DNA from: Chroococcidiopsidaceae cyanobacterium CP_BM_RX_35
GTDB taxonomy: Bacteria > Cyanobacteriota > Cyanobacteriia > Cyanobacteriales > Chroococcidiopsidaceae
Assembly (NCBI GenBank): GCA_019242465.1
Contig: JAFAVL010000373.1
Span: 1 to 6,708, forward strand
Length of the DNA: 6,708 nucleotides
Direction: 5' to 3'
A model generated the notes under the pieces. That model saw nothing but the letters and a program-made list of their open reading frames with translations. It was not told where the DNA came from and made no database searches. The position numbers and the translations under genes are program-made. Every line of letters begins with the position of its first letter. Positions within the stretch are counted from its first letter, which is position 1. Positions 1 through 6,708 of this stretch are shown here, piece after piece.

Positions 1-52
1 TAATTAAATAAATTCAAATAACACAATAGCACAAAACACCCAAAAATTCAGC

Positions 53-86
53 CTCCTCCCCTGCCCCCTGCTCCCCTGCCCCCCTC
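53..86. repeat. C-rich short tandem repeat
   Basis: The 12-mer TCCCCTGCCCCC occurs at 57-68 and again at 72-83, a 15-base period, inside an almost pure pyrimidine tract (purine-rich on the minus strand). Short C-rich tandem repeats of this style are common between cyanobacterial genes, especially in filamentous and colony-forming groups. Here the tract abuts the TAA stop (89-87) of the acetyltransferase, so it would lie in the 3' untranslated part of that transcript. Positions 1-52 are AT-rich, with no gene or terminator hairpin that I can see. Confidence 0.6.
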
Positions 87-781
<695 letters not shown>

Positions 782-1696
782 CTACTTGTTGTAGCTCGCA
801 ACAGCTAATCTCAAGTTACCTTGGTGTGTCTTCAGTAGACGCTCTCCCTCCTCTGGCTTCAAACCCGTCCAATGCATTAATAGAGCCAACTTCACCCGGT
901 TACCACTTTGCGCCAAAATTAACTGCGCTGCGTCCCGGTCCATACCTGTGAGGTCTTGCAAAATCCGCCAAGCGCGATCGCGCAGCTTGTTATTCGTCAC
1001 TGCTACGTCTACCATGCGATTGCCGTAAACTTTGCCAAGTTGCACCATTACCCCAGTCGAGAGGATATTTAACGCTAACTTCGTCGCTGTCCCAGCCTTG
1101 AGGCGAGTTGAACCAGCCAGGACTTCTGGTCCTACCAATAGACGAATATCGACATCTGCCTCAATACTTACCTGATGCACAGGGACACAAGCGATAAAAA
1201 CGGTTGTAGCTCCCTGCTGTCGCGCTGCTAGCAGTGCTCCATGCACAAAGGGCGTTGTCCCCCCAGCGGTGATTCCCACAACCACGTCGGACGGAGTGAC
1301 TTGCCGTTGTGAGATCGCTGCTGCTCCAGCATCTGCTTGGTCCTCCAGCTCTTCTGAACTTTGCACCAAAGCATCTGTCCCACCAGCAATAATTCCCTGC
1401 ACCAACTCTGGGGAGGTGCAAAAAGTGGGCGGACACTCAGCAGCATCCAACACCCCTAGCCGCCCACTCGTCCCTGCCCCAACATAAAACAGGCGTCCGC
1501 CCTGCTGTAGCGCTAGAGCAGTACAGTCAATTGCTGCCGCGAGTTGAGTTTTAGCGGCGGCAACAGCAGCAACTGCCAAGGCATCCTCTCGATTAAACAG
1601 CTCCACCAATTCCAAGGAACTCAGCTGGTCTAGGTTATTACTATGAGAATTAGCCTGTTCGGTTAATAAATGACCCCGTTCCTCCAGGTTTTTCAC
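782..1696 (-). CDS. murQ: N-acetylmuramic acid 6-phosphate etherase MurQ
   Basis: MurQ cleaves the D-lactyl ether of MurNAc-6-phosphate to give GlcNAc-6-phosphate and D-lactate, the cytoplasmic step that returns cell-wall MurNAc to amino-sugar metabolism. The 304-residue product has the usual length (E. coli about 298). It opens with the family signature NLEERGHLLTEQ (3-14). The SIS sugar-phosphate-binding domain follows, with VGAGTSGRLGVLDAAECPPTF at 72-92. E87 aligns with the catalytic Glu83 of E. coli. A second acidic cluster, SSEELED (113-119), sits where E. coli Glu114 lies, probably E118 by offset. The helical C-terminal region contains GNRMVDVAVTNNKLRDRA and LALLMHWTGL. One oddity is AGGTTP at 144-149, where many homologues have ASGRTP. 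The start is GTG at 1696, supported by GGAAGGG five bases upstream and by the N-terminal signature beginning immediately. It overlaps the DUF3110 stop by four bases (GTGA), so the two are very likely cotranscribed and translationally coupled. The stop is TAG at 784-782. Confidence 0.95.
   Translation of the reverse strand: MKNLEERGHLLTEQANSHSNNLDQLSSLELVELFNREDALAVAAVAAAKTQLAAAIDCTALALQQGGRLFYVGAGTSGRLGVLDAAECPPTFCTSPELVQGIIAGGTDALVQSSEELEDQADAGAAAISQRQVTPSDVVVGITAGGTTPFVHGALLAARQQGATTVFIACVPVHQVSIEADVDIRLLVGPEVLAGSTRLKAGTATKLALNILSTGVMVQLGKVYGNRMVDVAVTNNKLRDRAWRILQDLTGMDRDAAQLILAQSGNRVKLALLMHWTGLKPEEGERLLKTHQGNLRLAVASYNK
974..981. repeat. HIP1 octamer GCGATCGC
   Basis: Palindromic HIP1 site inside murQ, extended symmetrically to the 12-base palindrome GCGCGATCGCGC (972-983). 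HIP1 is a cyanobacterial genome signature of unsettled role; it contains a GATC Dam-type site. Confidence 0.85.
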
Positions 1697-2067
1697 AACA
1701 ACCCTTCCAACTGGCGACGAATGCGGTCGAGTTCAGAATCAGCAACATTTGCTGGCTTGGACTCGTCAGCTTGCCAGTGTGTCTTTGAGACGTTGGTCTC
1801 CGGAGGCAGTGCTAACGCTCCATCTGGGACAAGCTCCCAATCATAGTCGGTCAGCTGGCAAAACTCCTTGATTTCTTCGGCATCCATAGCTTCTACTGTG
1901 GCAGTAGGGAAATCTTGGGCCTCTAGCATGAGCGCAAAGCGGGTGGCGTCGTCTTCAGACTCAAACATCAGAACCTGATTGCGATCTCCAACCTGAATTG
2001 TATGAATGCCTTCATTTTCAGTCCTGGCATTAAATAGCAAAACGAACACGCGCATAGGTGTAATCAT
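1693..2067 (-). CDS. DUF3110 domain-containing protein, function unknown
   Basis: A 124-residue cyanobacterial protein whose N-terminal half resembles DUF3110, a small family known to me mainly from cyanobacteria and their plastid relatives. The key stretch is MRVFVLLFNARTENEGIHTI (5-24), followed by VGDRNQVLMFESEDDATRFALMLEAQDFP (26-54). The pattern is a beta strand, a turn, a second strand, then an acidic 'E-x-E-D-D-A' helix, like a small alpha/beta sandwich. The D/E-rich segment MDAEEIKEFC (61-70) follows. From about 88 on the chain looks disordered (PPETNVSKTHWQADESKP), ending in a short amphipathic helix (SELDRIRRQLEGLL). No signal peptide or membrane segment is seen, so a soluble cytoplasmic protein is likely. 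The start at ATG 2067 is preferred over a GTG at 2139, because an AAGGA lies just upstream and the family begins near MRVFV. The TGA stop overlaps the murQ GTG, so it is the first gene of a coupled pair. Whether it acts in wall recycling is only an inference from position. Confidence 0.85.
   Translation of the reverse strand: MITPMRVFVLLFNARTENEGIHTIQVGDRNQVLMFESEDDATRFALMLEAQDFPTATVEAMDAEEIKEFCQLTDYDWELVPDGALALPPETNVSKTHWQADESKPANVADSELDRIRRQLEGLL
1702..1708 (-). promoter_or_regulatory. Ribosome binding site of murQ
   Basis: GGAAGGG on the minus strand, five bases before the GTG at 1696. It lies inside the last codons of the DUF3110 gene, so ribosomes ending DUF3110 at the overlapping TGA could restart on murQ. 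It supports GTG as the true start. Confidence 0.7.
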
Positions 2068-2070
2068 CTT

Positions 2071-2075
2071 TCCTT
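2071..2075 (-). promoter_or_regulatory. Ribosome binding site deciding the DUF3110 start
   Basis: AAGGA on the minus strand, three bases before ATG 2067 (AAGGAAAGATG). The internal ATG at 2055 would be 15 bases away, too far. The spacing is somewhat short, but this is the only purine-rich match near any candidate start. Confidence 0.6.
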
Positions 2076-2210
2076 CTAGCTTTGTTACCCATGTTAAGGT
2101 TCTGCCGAGCGTGCAAACAACTGCAAATGAAACCCACACAACGAAGTGACCAATTTACAGCATTGCCGTATCCTGAGATTGGCACTAATCGAGTGTGTCA
2201 AACGTCCTAG

Positions 2211-2227
2211 TTAGACAATAGATCTAA
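2211..2227. promoter_or_regulatory. Possible operator: inverted repeat TTAGA-N7-TCTAA
   Basis: TTAGA at 2211-2215 and its reverse complement TCTAA at 2223-2227 flank seven bases, with a second overlapping palindrome TAGATCTA at 2219-2226. The element lies 26 bases before the tamB ATG, where a repressor could act on either unit. An imperfect symmetry of this size can arise by chance in AT-rich DNA. Confidence 0.2.
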
Positions 2228-2245
2228 TTCCCCCTTGGAAAGCAT

Positions 2246-2250
2246 GAGGG
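2246..2250 (+). promoter_or_regulatory. Candidate ribosome binding site of tamB
   Basis: GAGGG lies three bases before ATG 2254; GGAAAG at 2237-2242 is a second candidate at 11 bases. Neither has ideal spacing. The start is fixed independently: an in-frame TGA at 2245-2247 rules out any earlier start, and no other in-frame Met occurs for more than 1300 codons. Confidence 0.5.
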
Positions 2251-2253
2251 CAG

Positions 2254-5200
2254 ATGACTAACCCCCCCAACCCAGAAGATCACCAATCCCGTCCCAGACC
2301 GCGTCTTGTACTCCTACTGTTAAGCCGCACTCATCTTACCGTTGTCGTCATTTTGCTGATTGGGTTGGCGGGGGGAGTTTTTTGGCTGTGGAGTTTTATC
2401 CAAAAAAACCTAGGACCGCTGGTGCAAAAAAACCTGGTTCAGATAGCCCAGCGACCAGTGAAGCTGGGACGAGTGGAAGGGTTTTCCCCCTTTAGTCTAC
2501 GGTTCGGACCAACCTCCATACCAGCAACGGCTTCAGATCCAGACCATGTTTCGCTCAAGGCGATAGATGTGACATTCAATCCGTTGCAAGTGCTGTTTAC
2601 CCGCACCTTGCACCTAAATGTCACGTTAGAGCAACCAGATGCTTATATCCAACAGGATAAAGAGGGTCGATGGGTTCGCTTAGCCCCTTCAACCGAACAA
2701 AAGCCTGGACCAGTCAAAATCCAGCTCGATAAAGTGCAGTTGCATAACGCCCATGCAGTGCTAGTTGCCTACCCTAAACCTGGTCAGCAGCGAGTGCCAT
2801 TTGCTGTCGCACAAATTAATGGCAGCGCTCAGTTGCCAGCTCAACAGCAGCAGCCAGTGAACTTTGAACTAGGCGGGCAACCACTGACTGGGGGCAGCTT
2901 CAAAATTCAGGGACAGACAACTCTGACCGCCAATAAAGCTAACATCCAGCTCCAAGGGCAGAACCTGCTGGGAGCCGATCTGACTCGCCTCGTCAAATTA
3001 CCGCTTGAGATCCGTTCTGGTCGGGTTGATGGCAATTTAACTGCTCAGATCGACTCCAAGCTGACCCAACCTCTGCTTTCAGGAACGGCGAACTTGAAGT
3101 CTGTGACAGCAAAGTTCGACCGCATCCCGGAGCCTTTTAACAATACCAAAGGAGGGCTCAGCTTCAATGGCACGCAGGTGGGGTTAGATAATGTCACCAC
3201 CAGTTTTGGTAAAGTTCCCCTCCTCGCTTCTGGGTCACTTGATACCCTGGGTGACTTCAATCTATTCGCTCGCGTGCCAACGGTGAGTCTGGTTAACGTC
3301 GAGGACACCTTCAATCTCAAACTGCCTGTAGCTACAAAGGGCTCCTTTGGAGCCAATTTGCGAGTGACGGGACCGATTGCTGCTCCTGTTCTCTCAGGCT
3401 CGTTTGCCAACCTCACACCAGTTCGGGTCGATCGGGTTGGTTTCAAGACGATCAGCTCCCAACTGTCATTTGCTGCGGCAGTAGCAACACTAGATCTGAA
3501 GAACTTGCAGGTTATACCAACAGCTGGTGGGAAAATCACGGGTGCTGGCTCAATCGGGCTAGGACCAAAGCCAGGAACAGGGTTTAACGTGCAGGCTACC
3601 AACATTCCCGGAGATGCTCTAGCTCGCCTTTACGGCGTTCCAGCCCAAGTCCACCTTGGTCCAATTGCCGCCAAAGCCAAAGTTACTGGCACTGTAACGA
3701 ATCTCCAGACAGTTGCGAGTTGGCAATTACCCCAAGCCACATACCCTACGACTGGTCAAGCGACAATTATTACGGGGAAAAACTCCCTATTGGTCCGCAA
3801 CGCCTTACTCAGCCTAGCGGGTGGTACTATCAAGGCAGCAGGGCAATTAGCCAATGGTCGCTTTCAGGCGGCGGCTACTGTCGATCATCTGTATCCAGGA
3901 AAGCTCAACAGTAATATAGCCTTTAAAACTCCATTGAGCGGGGCGCTTAACATTTCAGGTCGCACAACATCCTTTAAACCGGAAGCGATCGCTCTCCAAG
4001 GTTCGGGACATTTAAATATAGCTGGCGGTACGGTTACAGCCTCAAATATTCATGCAGCTGGAGGTCGTTTTCAGGTATCGGGCAACCTAGCTGGTATCAA
4101 GCCAGAAAACATCGCGCAGGTACCTCCAGCCTTAAGAGCACCGATTAGTGGCACATTTAATTTATCAGGCAGTACAGCTTCTTTCCAACCCCAGAACCTA
4201 GCACTTCAAGGTGATGCTAGTGTCAATGTAGCTGGCGGAACAGTTACAGCCTCAAATATTCAGACAGCAGGTGGTCAATGGCGAGCTTCAGGCACAGTCT
4301 CTCAGCTCCCAATCGGGTCAGCCCTACCGCAACTCCCCTCCCAAGTGCGGGGAACAATTGGACCACTTAATGCTAAGTATAATTTGTTTGGCAGTCTTAC
4401 AGCCTTAAACCTCAATAATATTCAGGGAAATGCTACGGGTGGCTTGAGCGTGGCTGGGGGCACAGTTAGAGCCACCAATGTCCAACTTGCAAGTGGTCAG
4501 GTGCAGGTGGCAGGCACAGCATCTGGCATTCAACTCCAGCGGCTCCTACCGCAGGCTCCTCCACAATTCCAAGGAACACTTCAAGACGGTCGGTTTAATT
4601 TGTCGGGCAACCTAGCAGCACTTTCACTCCCTAGCGTTCGGGGCAACGCTAGCGGTAGTTTAGGGGTAGCTGGGGGTACGGTAACAGCTAATAATATCCA
4701 GTTTGGTAATGGACGGGTTTCGGGCTCTGTGACTGCTAATCAGGTCAACCTAGAACCGCTGGCTGCAGTGGCTCTAACTAGTCGGTTTGGTAAGAATGGG
4801 TCCCTCCCAGATATTCGGGGTCGTCTCAACGCTAATGTCAATTTTTCTAGCTCACTCTCAACACTCAACTTGTCTGGAGTCTCTGCTTCTGGGCAGTTAC
4901 GGTTGCAAGACTTAGCGGCAGGGGGCTTGGCTTTTGACCCAGTTTTAAGCGGCAATGTCAACCTAAGCCCTGGACAGGGAGCTAATTTACAGCTTGCAGG
5001 TGCTAAGGACCAGATCTCTTTGGTTCTGTCACCTAACTACAAACCCGTTTCGTTTTTGTTCCAACTTGGCTCGGCGATCGCGACAGGGAAAACATCTGGA
5101 GAGATACTACAGGTGACGGCAAGTAACTTCCCGCTTAGTATTTTTAAGGCAGTTGCCCCCCTCCCACCCATCCTTGCCGCCCAACCCGTTTCTGGGATTT

Positions 5201-6708
5201 TGGATGCCAATGTGGGACTCAACCTGAATACATACGCGGCTGATGGTAATTTAGCGATCGCCAGACCTGGCATTGGCACCTTTATTGGCGATCAATTCAC
5301 CGCTCAGTTCCGCTATGCTAATGGTGGGGAAACTCTGGCAAACGGCGTATTGACGCAAGGACCAGTGACTCGTTATACCCTGGCTGGCAGCCTTAACCAA
5401 ACCTCTAATGGTCCGCAATTCCAGGTCGCGCTTAAAATCGCTCAAGCTCAAGTCCAAACCCTCCTGACCTCGCTCCAGTTATATAAAATTCAGGACTTCA
5501 AACGGGGGTTAGCTGTTCCAACCTATGCCAAGGCAGATGCTGTCACGACGACAGCAGTAGGTTCGTCCCAGGCTTCCCTTCTGACCCAACTCAACCGCTA
5601 CTCAGAAATTAAAATTCTGCAACAGCAGCTCTTGGCACAGCAGCAGGCATCTCCATTACCTCCCCTATCTGACTTTAGAGGCACAATTGACGGGGAACTT
5701 TCCGCTAACGGTTCTTTAAAGACAGGAGTAGCAGCGAAGTTTAATTTGCTAGGAAGTAATTGGCAATGGGGCACCTACGTCTTTAATCCTGTGATTGCTA
5801 GAGGCAGCTTTAACAATGGAGTCCTGACTATCCTACCTTTTAGGATCAACTCAAATCTGGGGCAAGTCGCCTTTGTCGGTCAAGTTGGCGGACCCGATCA
5901 ATCGGGTCAGTTGCGGGTGCGGAATTTTCCCATTGGGATTTTAAACCAATTTGTCAAAAGTCTACCAATTTCGGTTGCAGGTCTACTAAATGCGACAGCC
6001 ACAGTGGCAGGTAGCCAAAAAAATCCTCAAGCGATTGGCGAAATCGACCTGACAGGAGCAACCCTGAACCAGCAGCCGATCAATTCCGCAACCACGAGTT
6101 TTAGCTATAACAATGCAAGACTAAACTTCGATAGTAGTGTCGTCGTTGCCAACTCACATTCGCCAATTCAAATTAACGGTAGCATTCCGTATGCACTGCC
6201 CTCTGGTGTTAAGCCGAATAACGATCAGATTAGCCTCAACGTAAATGTGCAAAACCAGGGATTGGGGCTGTTGAACGTGTTAACCAACCAAGTTGCTTGG
6301 GAAGGTGGTCAAGGAAGGTTGCAGGTTCAGGGAAGCGGGACACTTAGGCGACCATTAGTGACCGGAACTGCCACGATTAGCAATGCTACCATTTCTGCTG
6401 CCATGCTTCCTAAACAGCCATTAACCAATGTCAATGGTACTGCACGGTTTAATGGCGATCGCATCCAGGTGGACGGCATTCAGGGGCAGTTCAAGCAAGG
6501 GACTGTAGCGGCGCAGGGAGCGATCCCTATCTTTGCCCAAGCATCTACGAATGCTCCAGTAGCGAATCCGCTCACAGTCGCCCTGAACCAGTTGAAGGTG
6601 AACTTGCCCGACTACTACCAGGGCGGTGTCGATGGCAATGTTGTTATCACTGGCTCTGCACTTCAACCCGTCCTTGGCGGAAACGTGATGCTGTCTAAAG
6701 GGCAAGTG
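2254..6708 (+). CDS. tamB: Translocation/assembly module protein TamB (AsmA-like; TIC236 homologue), 3' end outside the window
   Basis: 1485 codons are open without a stop to the last base, so the gene is partial at its 3' end. TamB proteins are anchored in the inner membrane and span the periplasm as a long beta-rich groove. They work with Omp85-family proteins in outer-membrane biogenesis and are proposed to move lipid. Chloroplast TIC236 is the plant homologue. The N terminus has a basic cytoplasmic tail (RPRPR, 13-17), then one hydrophobic helix at about 28-49 (VVVILLIGLAGGVFWLW within it), giving an N-in topology with the rest periplasmic. Residues 67-145 (RPVKLGRVEGFSPFSLRFGPT, then FNPLQVLFTRTLHLNV and AYIQQDKEGRW) are typical of cyanobacterial TamB. 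The remainder is mostly beta-type sequence rich in G, N, S, T and Q. Residues 522-860 hold tandem repeats of 68-81 residues. A helical Q-rich insert lies at about 1070-1137, followed by a conserved stretch with SYNNARLNF and GSIPYALPSG. The C-terminal TamB (DUF490) domain should lie beyond the window. The visible chain has no Cys. Confidence 0.93.
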   Translation, partial: MTNPPNPEDHQSRPRPRLVLLLLSRTHLTVVVILLIGLAGGVFWLWSFIQKNLGPLVQKNLVQIAQRPVKLGRVEGFSPFSLRFGPTSIPATASDPDHVSLKAIDVTFNPLQVLFTRTLHLNVTLEQPDAYIQQDKEGRWVRLAPSTEQKPGPVKIQLDKVQLHNAHAVLVAYPKPGQQRVPFAVAQINGSAQLPAQQQQPVNFELGGQPLTGGSFKIQGQTTLTANKANIQLQGQNLLGADLTRLVKLPLEIRSGRVDGNLTAQIDSKLTQPLLSGTANLKSVTAKFDRIPEPFNNTKGGLSFNGTQVGLDNVTTSFGKVPLLASGSLDTLGDFNLFARVPTVSLVNVEDTFNLKLPVATKGSFGANLRVTGPIAAPVLSGSFANLTPVRVDRVGFKTISSQLSFAAAVATLDLKNLQVIPTAGGKITGAGSIGLGPKPGTGFNVQATNIPGDALARLYGVPAQVHLGPIAAKAKVTGTVTNLQTVASWQLPQATYPTTGQATIITGKNSLLVRNALLSLAGGTIKAAGQLANGRFQAAATVDHLYPGKLNSNIAFKTPLSGALNISGRTTSFKPEAIALQGSGHLNIAGGTVTASNIHAAGGRFQVSGNLAGIKPENIAQVPPALRAPISGTFNLSGSTASFQPQNLALQGDASVNVAGGTVTASNIQTAGGQWRASGTVSQLPIGSALPQLPSQVRGTIGPLNAKYNLFGSLTALNLNNIQGNATGGLSVAGGTVRATNVQLASGQVQVAGTASGIQLQRLLPQAPPQFQGTLQDGRFNLSGNLAALSLPSVRGNASGSLGVAGGTVTANNIQFGNGRVSGSVTANQVNLEPLAAVALTSRFGKNGSLPDIRGRLNANVNFSSSLSTLNLSGVSASGQLRLQDLAAGGLAFDPVLSGNVNLSPGQGANLQLAGAKDQISLVLSPNYKPVSFLFQLGSAIATGKTSGEILQVTASNFPLSIFKAVAPLPPILAAQPVSGILDANVGLNLNTYAADGNLAIARPGIGTFIGDQFTAQFRYANGGETLANGVLTQGPVTRYTLAGSLNQTSNGPQFQVALKIAQAQVQTLLTSLQLYKIQDFKRGLAVPTYAKADAVTTTAVGSSQASLLTQLNRYSEIKILQQQLLAQQQASPLPPLSDFRGTIDGELSANGSLKTGVAAKFNLLGSNWQWGTYVFNPVIARGSFNNGVLTILPFRINSNLGQVAFVGQVGGPDQSGQLRVRNFPIGILNQFVKSLPISVAGLLNATATVAGSQKNPQAIGEIDLTGATLNQQPINSATTSFSYNNARLNFDSSVVVANSHSPIQINGSIPYALPSGVKPNNDQISLNVNVQNQGLGLLNVLTNQVAWEGGQGRLQVQGSGTLRRPLVTGTATISNATISAAMLPKQPLTNVNGTARFNGDRIQVDGIQGQFKQGTVAAQGAIPIFAQASTNAPVANPLTVALNQLKVNLPDYYQGGVDGNVVITGSALQPVLGGNVMLSKGQV
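3817..4830 (+). repeat. In-frame tandem protein repeats within tamB (about 70-74 residues each)
   Basis: The core AGGTVTASNI recurs at residues 590, 660, 734 (AGGTVRATNV) and 806 (AGGTVTANNI), with a more diverged copy at 522 (AGGTIKAAGQ). Core spacings are 68, 70, 74 and 72 residues. Each unit also carries an upstream strand of type G-x-F-N-L-S-G (GALNISG 563, GTFNLSG 633, KYNLFG about 708, GRFNLSG 779, and a decayed copy near 860), and a downstream proline-rich helix-like link (for example QVPPALRAP, QLPSQVRG, QAPPQFQG). In DNA, 4021-4050 and 4231-4260 match at 28 of 30 bases, so at least these two copies have a common, not very old origin. Confidence 0.85.
3985..3992. repeat. HIP1 octamer GCGATCGC
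   Basis: HIP1 site inside tamB, coding for part of EAIAL just before the repeat core at residue 590. Confidence 0.85.
5074..5081. repeat. HIP1 octamer GCGATCGC
   Basis: HIP1 site inside tamB, 180 bases upstream of the next copy; the octamer falls in the codons for GSAIAT. Confidence 0.85.
5254..5261. repeat. HIP1 octamer GCGATCGC
   Basis: HIP1 site inside tamB, within the codons for LAIAR. Confidence 0.85.
5461..5664 (+). other. Predicted helical, Gln-rich insert in TamB
   Basis: Residues about 1070-1137 break the beta-rich pattern. They contain LLTSLQLYKIQDFKRG, a Thr/Ala/Val-rich linker, then LLTQLNRYSEIKILQQQ with further Gln runs, ending in SPLPPLSDF. The heptad-like spacing of Leu and Ile suggests amphipathic helices. 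I recall a comparable segment in other cyanobacterial TamB proteins, so it is probably a lineage feature rather than a new insertion. A partner-binding or hinge role is inference only. Confidence 0.55.
6455..6462. repeat. HIP1 octamer GCGATCGC
   Basis: HIP1 site inside tamB, within the codons for FNGDRI. Confidence 0.85.

Larger units (their letters stand above)
2068..2253. promoter_or_regulatory. Divergent intergenic region between DUF3110-murQ and tamB
   Basis: These 186 bases must carry the promoters of both divergent units. On the minus strand there is a perfect TTGACA (2201-2196), but no good -10 lies 16-18 bases downstream of it. On the plus strand AT-rich DNA at 2211-2230 could hold the -10 of tamB, again without a clear partner. 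No NtcA-type GTA-N8-TAC is seen. The assignment rests on gene orientation rather than on identified boxes. Confidence 0.5.

Noticed and set aside
2068..2139. Longer DUF3110 start at a GTG (2139), adding 24 residues
   Set aside because: The extra residues do not look like the family N terminus, and a Shine-Dalgarno sits just before ATG 2067 instead.
2196..2201. Perfect TTGACA on the minus strand as the -35 of DUF3110-murQ
   Set aside because: No acceptable -10 hexamer lies 16-18 bases downstream, so I do not call a promoter there.
3045..3605. 186-codon open frame on the minus strand
   Set aside because: It lies wholly inside tamB, antisense, has no recognisable domain, and is explained by the codon bias of the gene on the other strand.
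4021..4260. Near-identical 30-base copies as CRISPR or mobile-element repeats
   Set aside because: They are in frame, spaced by a protein-module length and encode the same TamB strand, so they are coding repeats.
6421..6705. 94-codon minus-strand open frame at the window end
   Set aside because: Antisense shadow of tamB; the sense frame carries conserved TamB sequence throughout.

Overview
The window looks like chromosomal DNA from a cyanobacterium. Five copies of the palindrome GCGATCGC (the HIP1 repeat, abundant in many cyanobacterial genomes) occur in 6.7 kb, where chance would give about 0.1. The proteins also match families that are cyanobacterial or shared with plastids: a Ycf52/NSI-type acetyltransferase, a DUF3110 protein and a cyanobacterial-style TamB. 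Base composition is close to 50% GC. The genus cannot be named from this sequence.

Layout. Positions 1-86 hold AT-rich DNA followed by a C-rich tandem repeat that runs up to the end of the first gene. On the minus strand, read right to left, are a DUF3110 protein (2067-1693), murQ (1696-782, translationally coupled to DUF3110 by a GTGA overlap) and, after a 167-base gap, a GNAT acetyltransferase (614-87). A 186-base divergent intergenic region (2068-2253) separates these from a very large plus-strand gene, tamB. That gene starts at 2254 and is still open at the last base of the window: 1485 codons are visible, with no in-frame stop. It takes up two thirds of the window.

Function. Two of the four genes concern the cell envelope. 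MurQ cleaves the lactyl ether of MurNAc-6-phosphate during peptidoglycan recycling in the cytoplasm. TamB is an inner-membrane-anchored, periplasm-spanning beta-rich protein of the AsmA-like superfamily, implicated in outer-membrane biogenesis and homologous to chloroplast TIC236. DUF3110 has no established function. The acetyltransferase belongs to the family of plant plastid GNAT2/NSI and cyanobacterial serotonin N-acetyltransferase.

Most notable. I see no mobile element, CRISPR array, defence system or RNA gene. The most interesting structure is inside tamB: a run of about 70-74-residue tandem repeats, each carrying an AGGTVTASNI-like core, with two neighbouring copies still 28/30 identical in DNA. 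This suggests fairly recent modular growth of a periplasmic bridge protein. The visible part of the protein has no cysteine and only three methionines.
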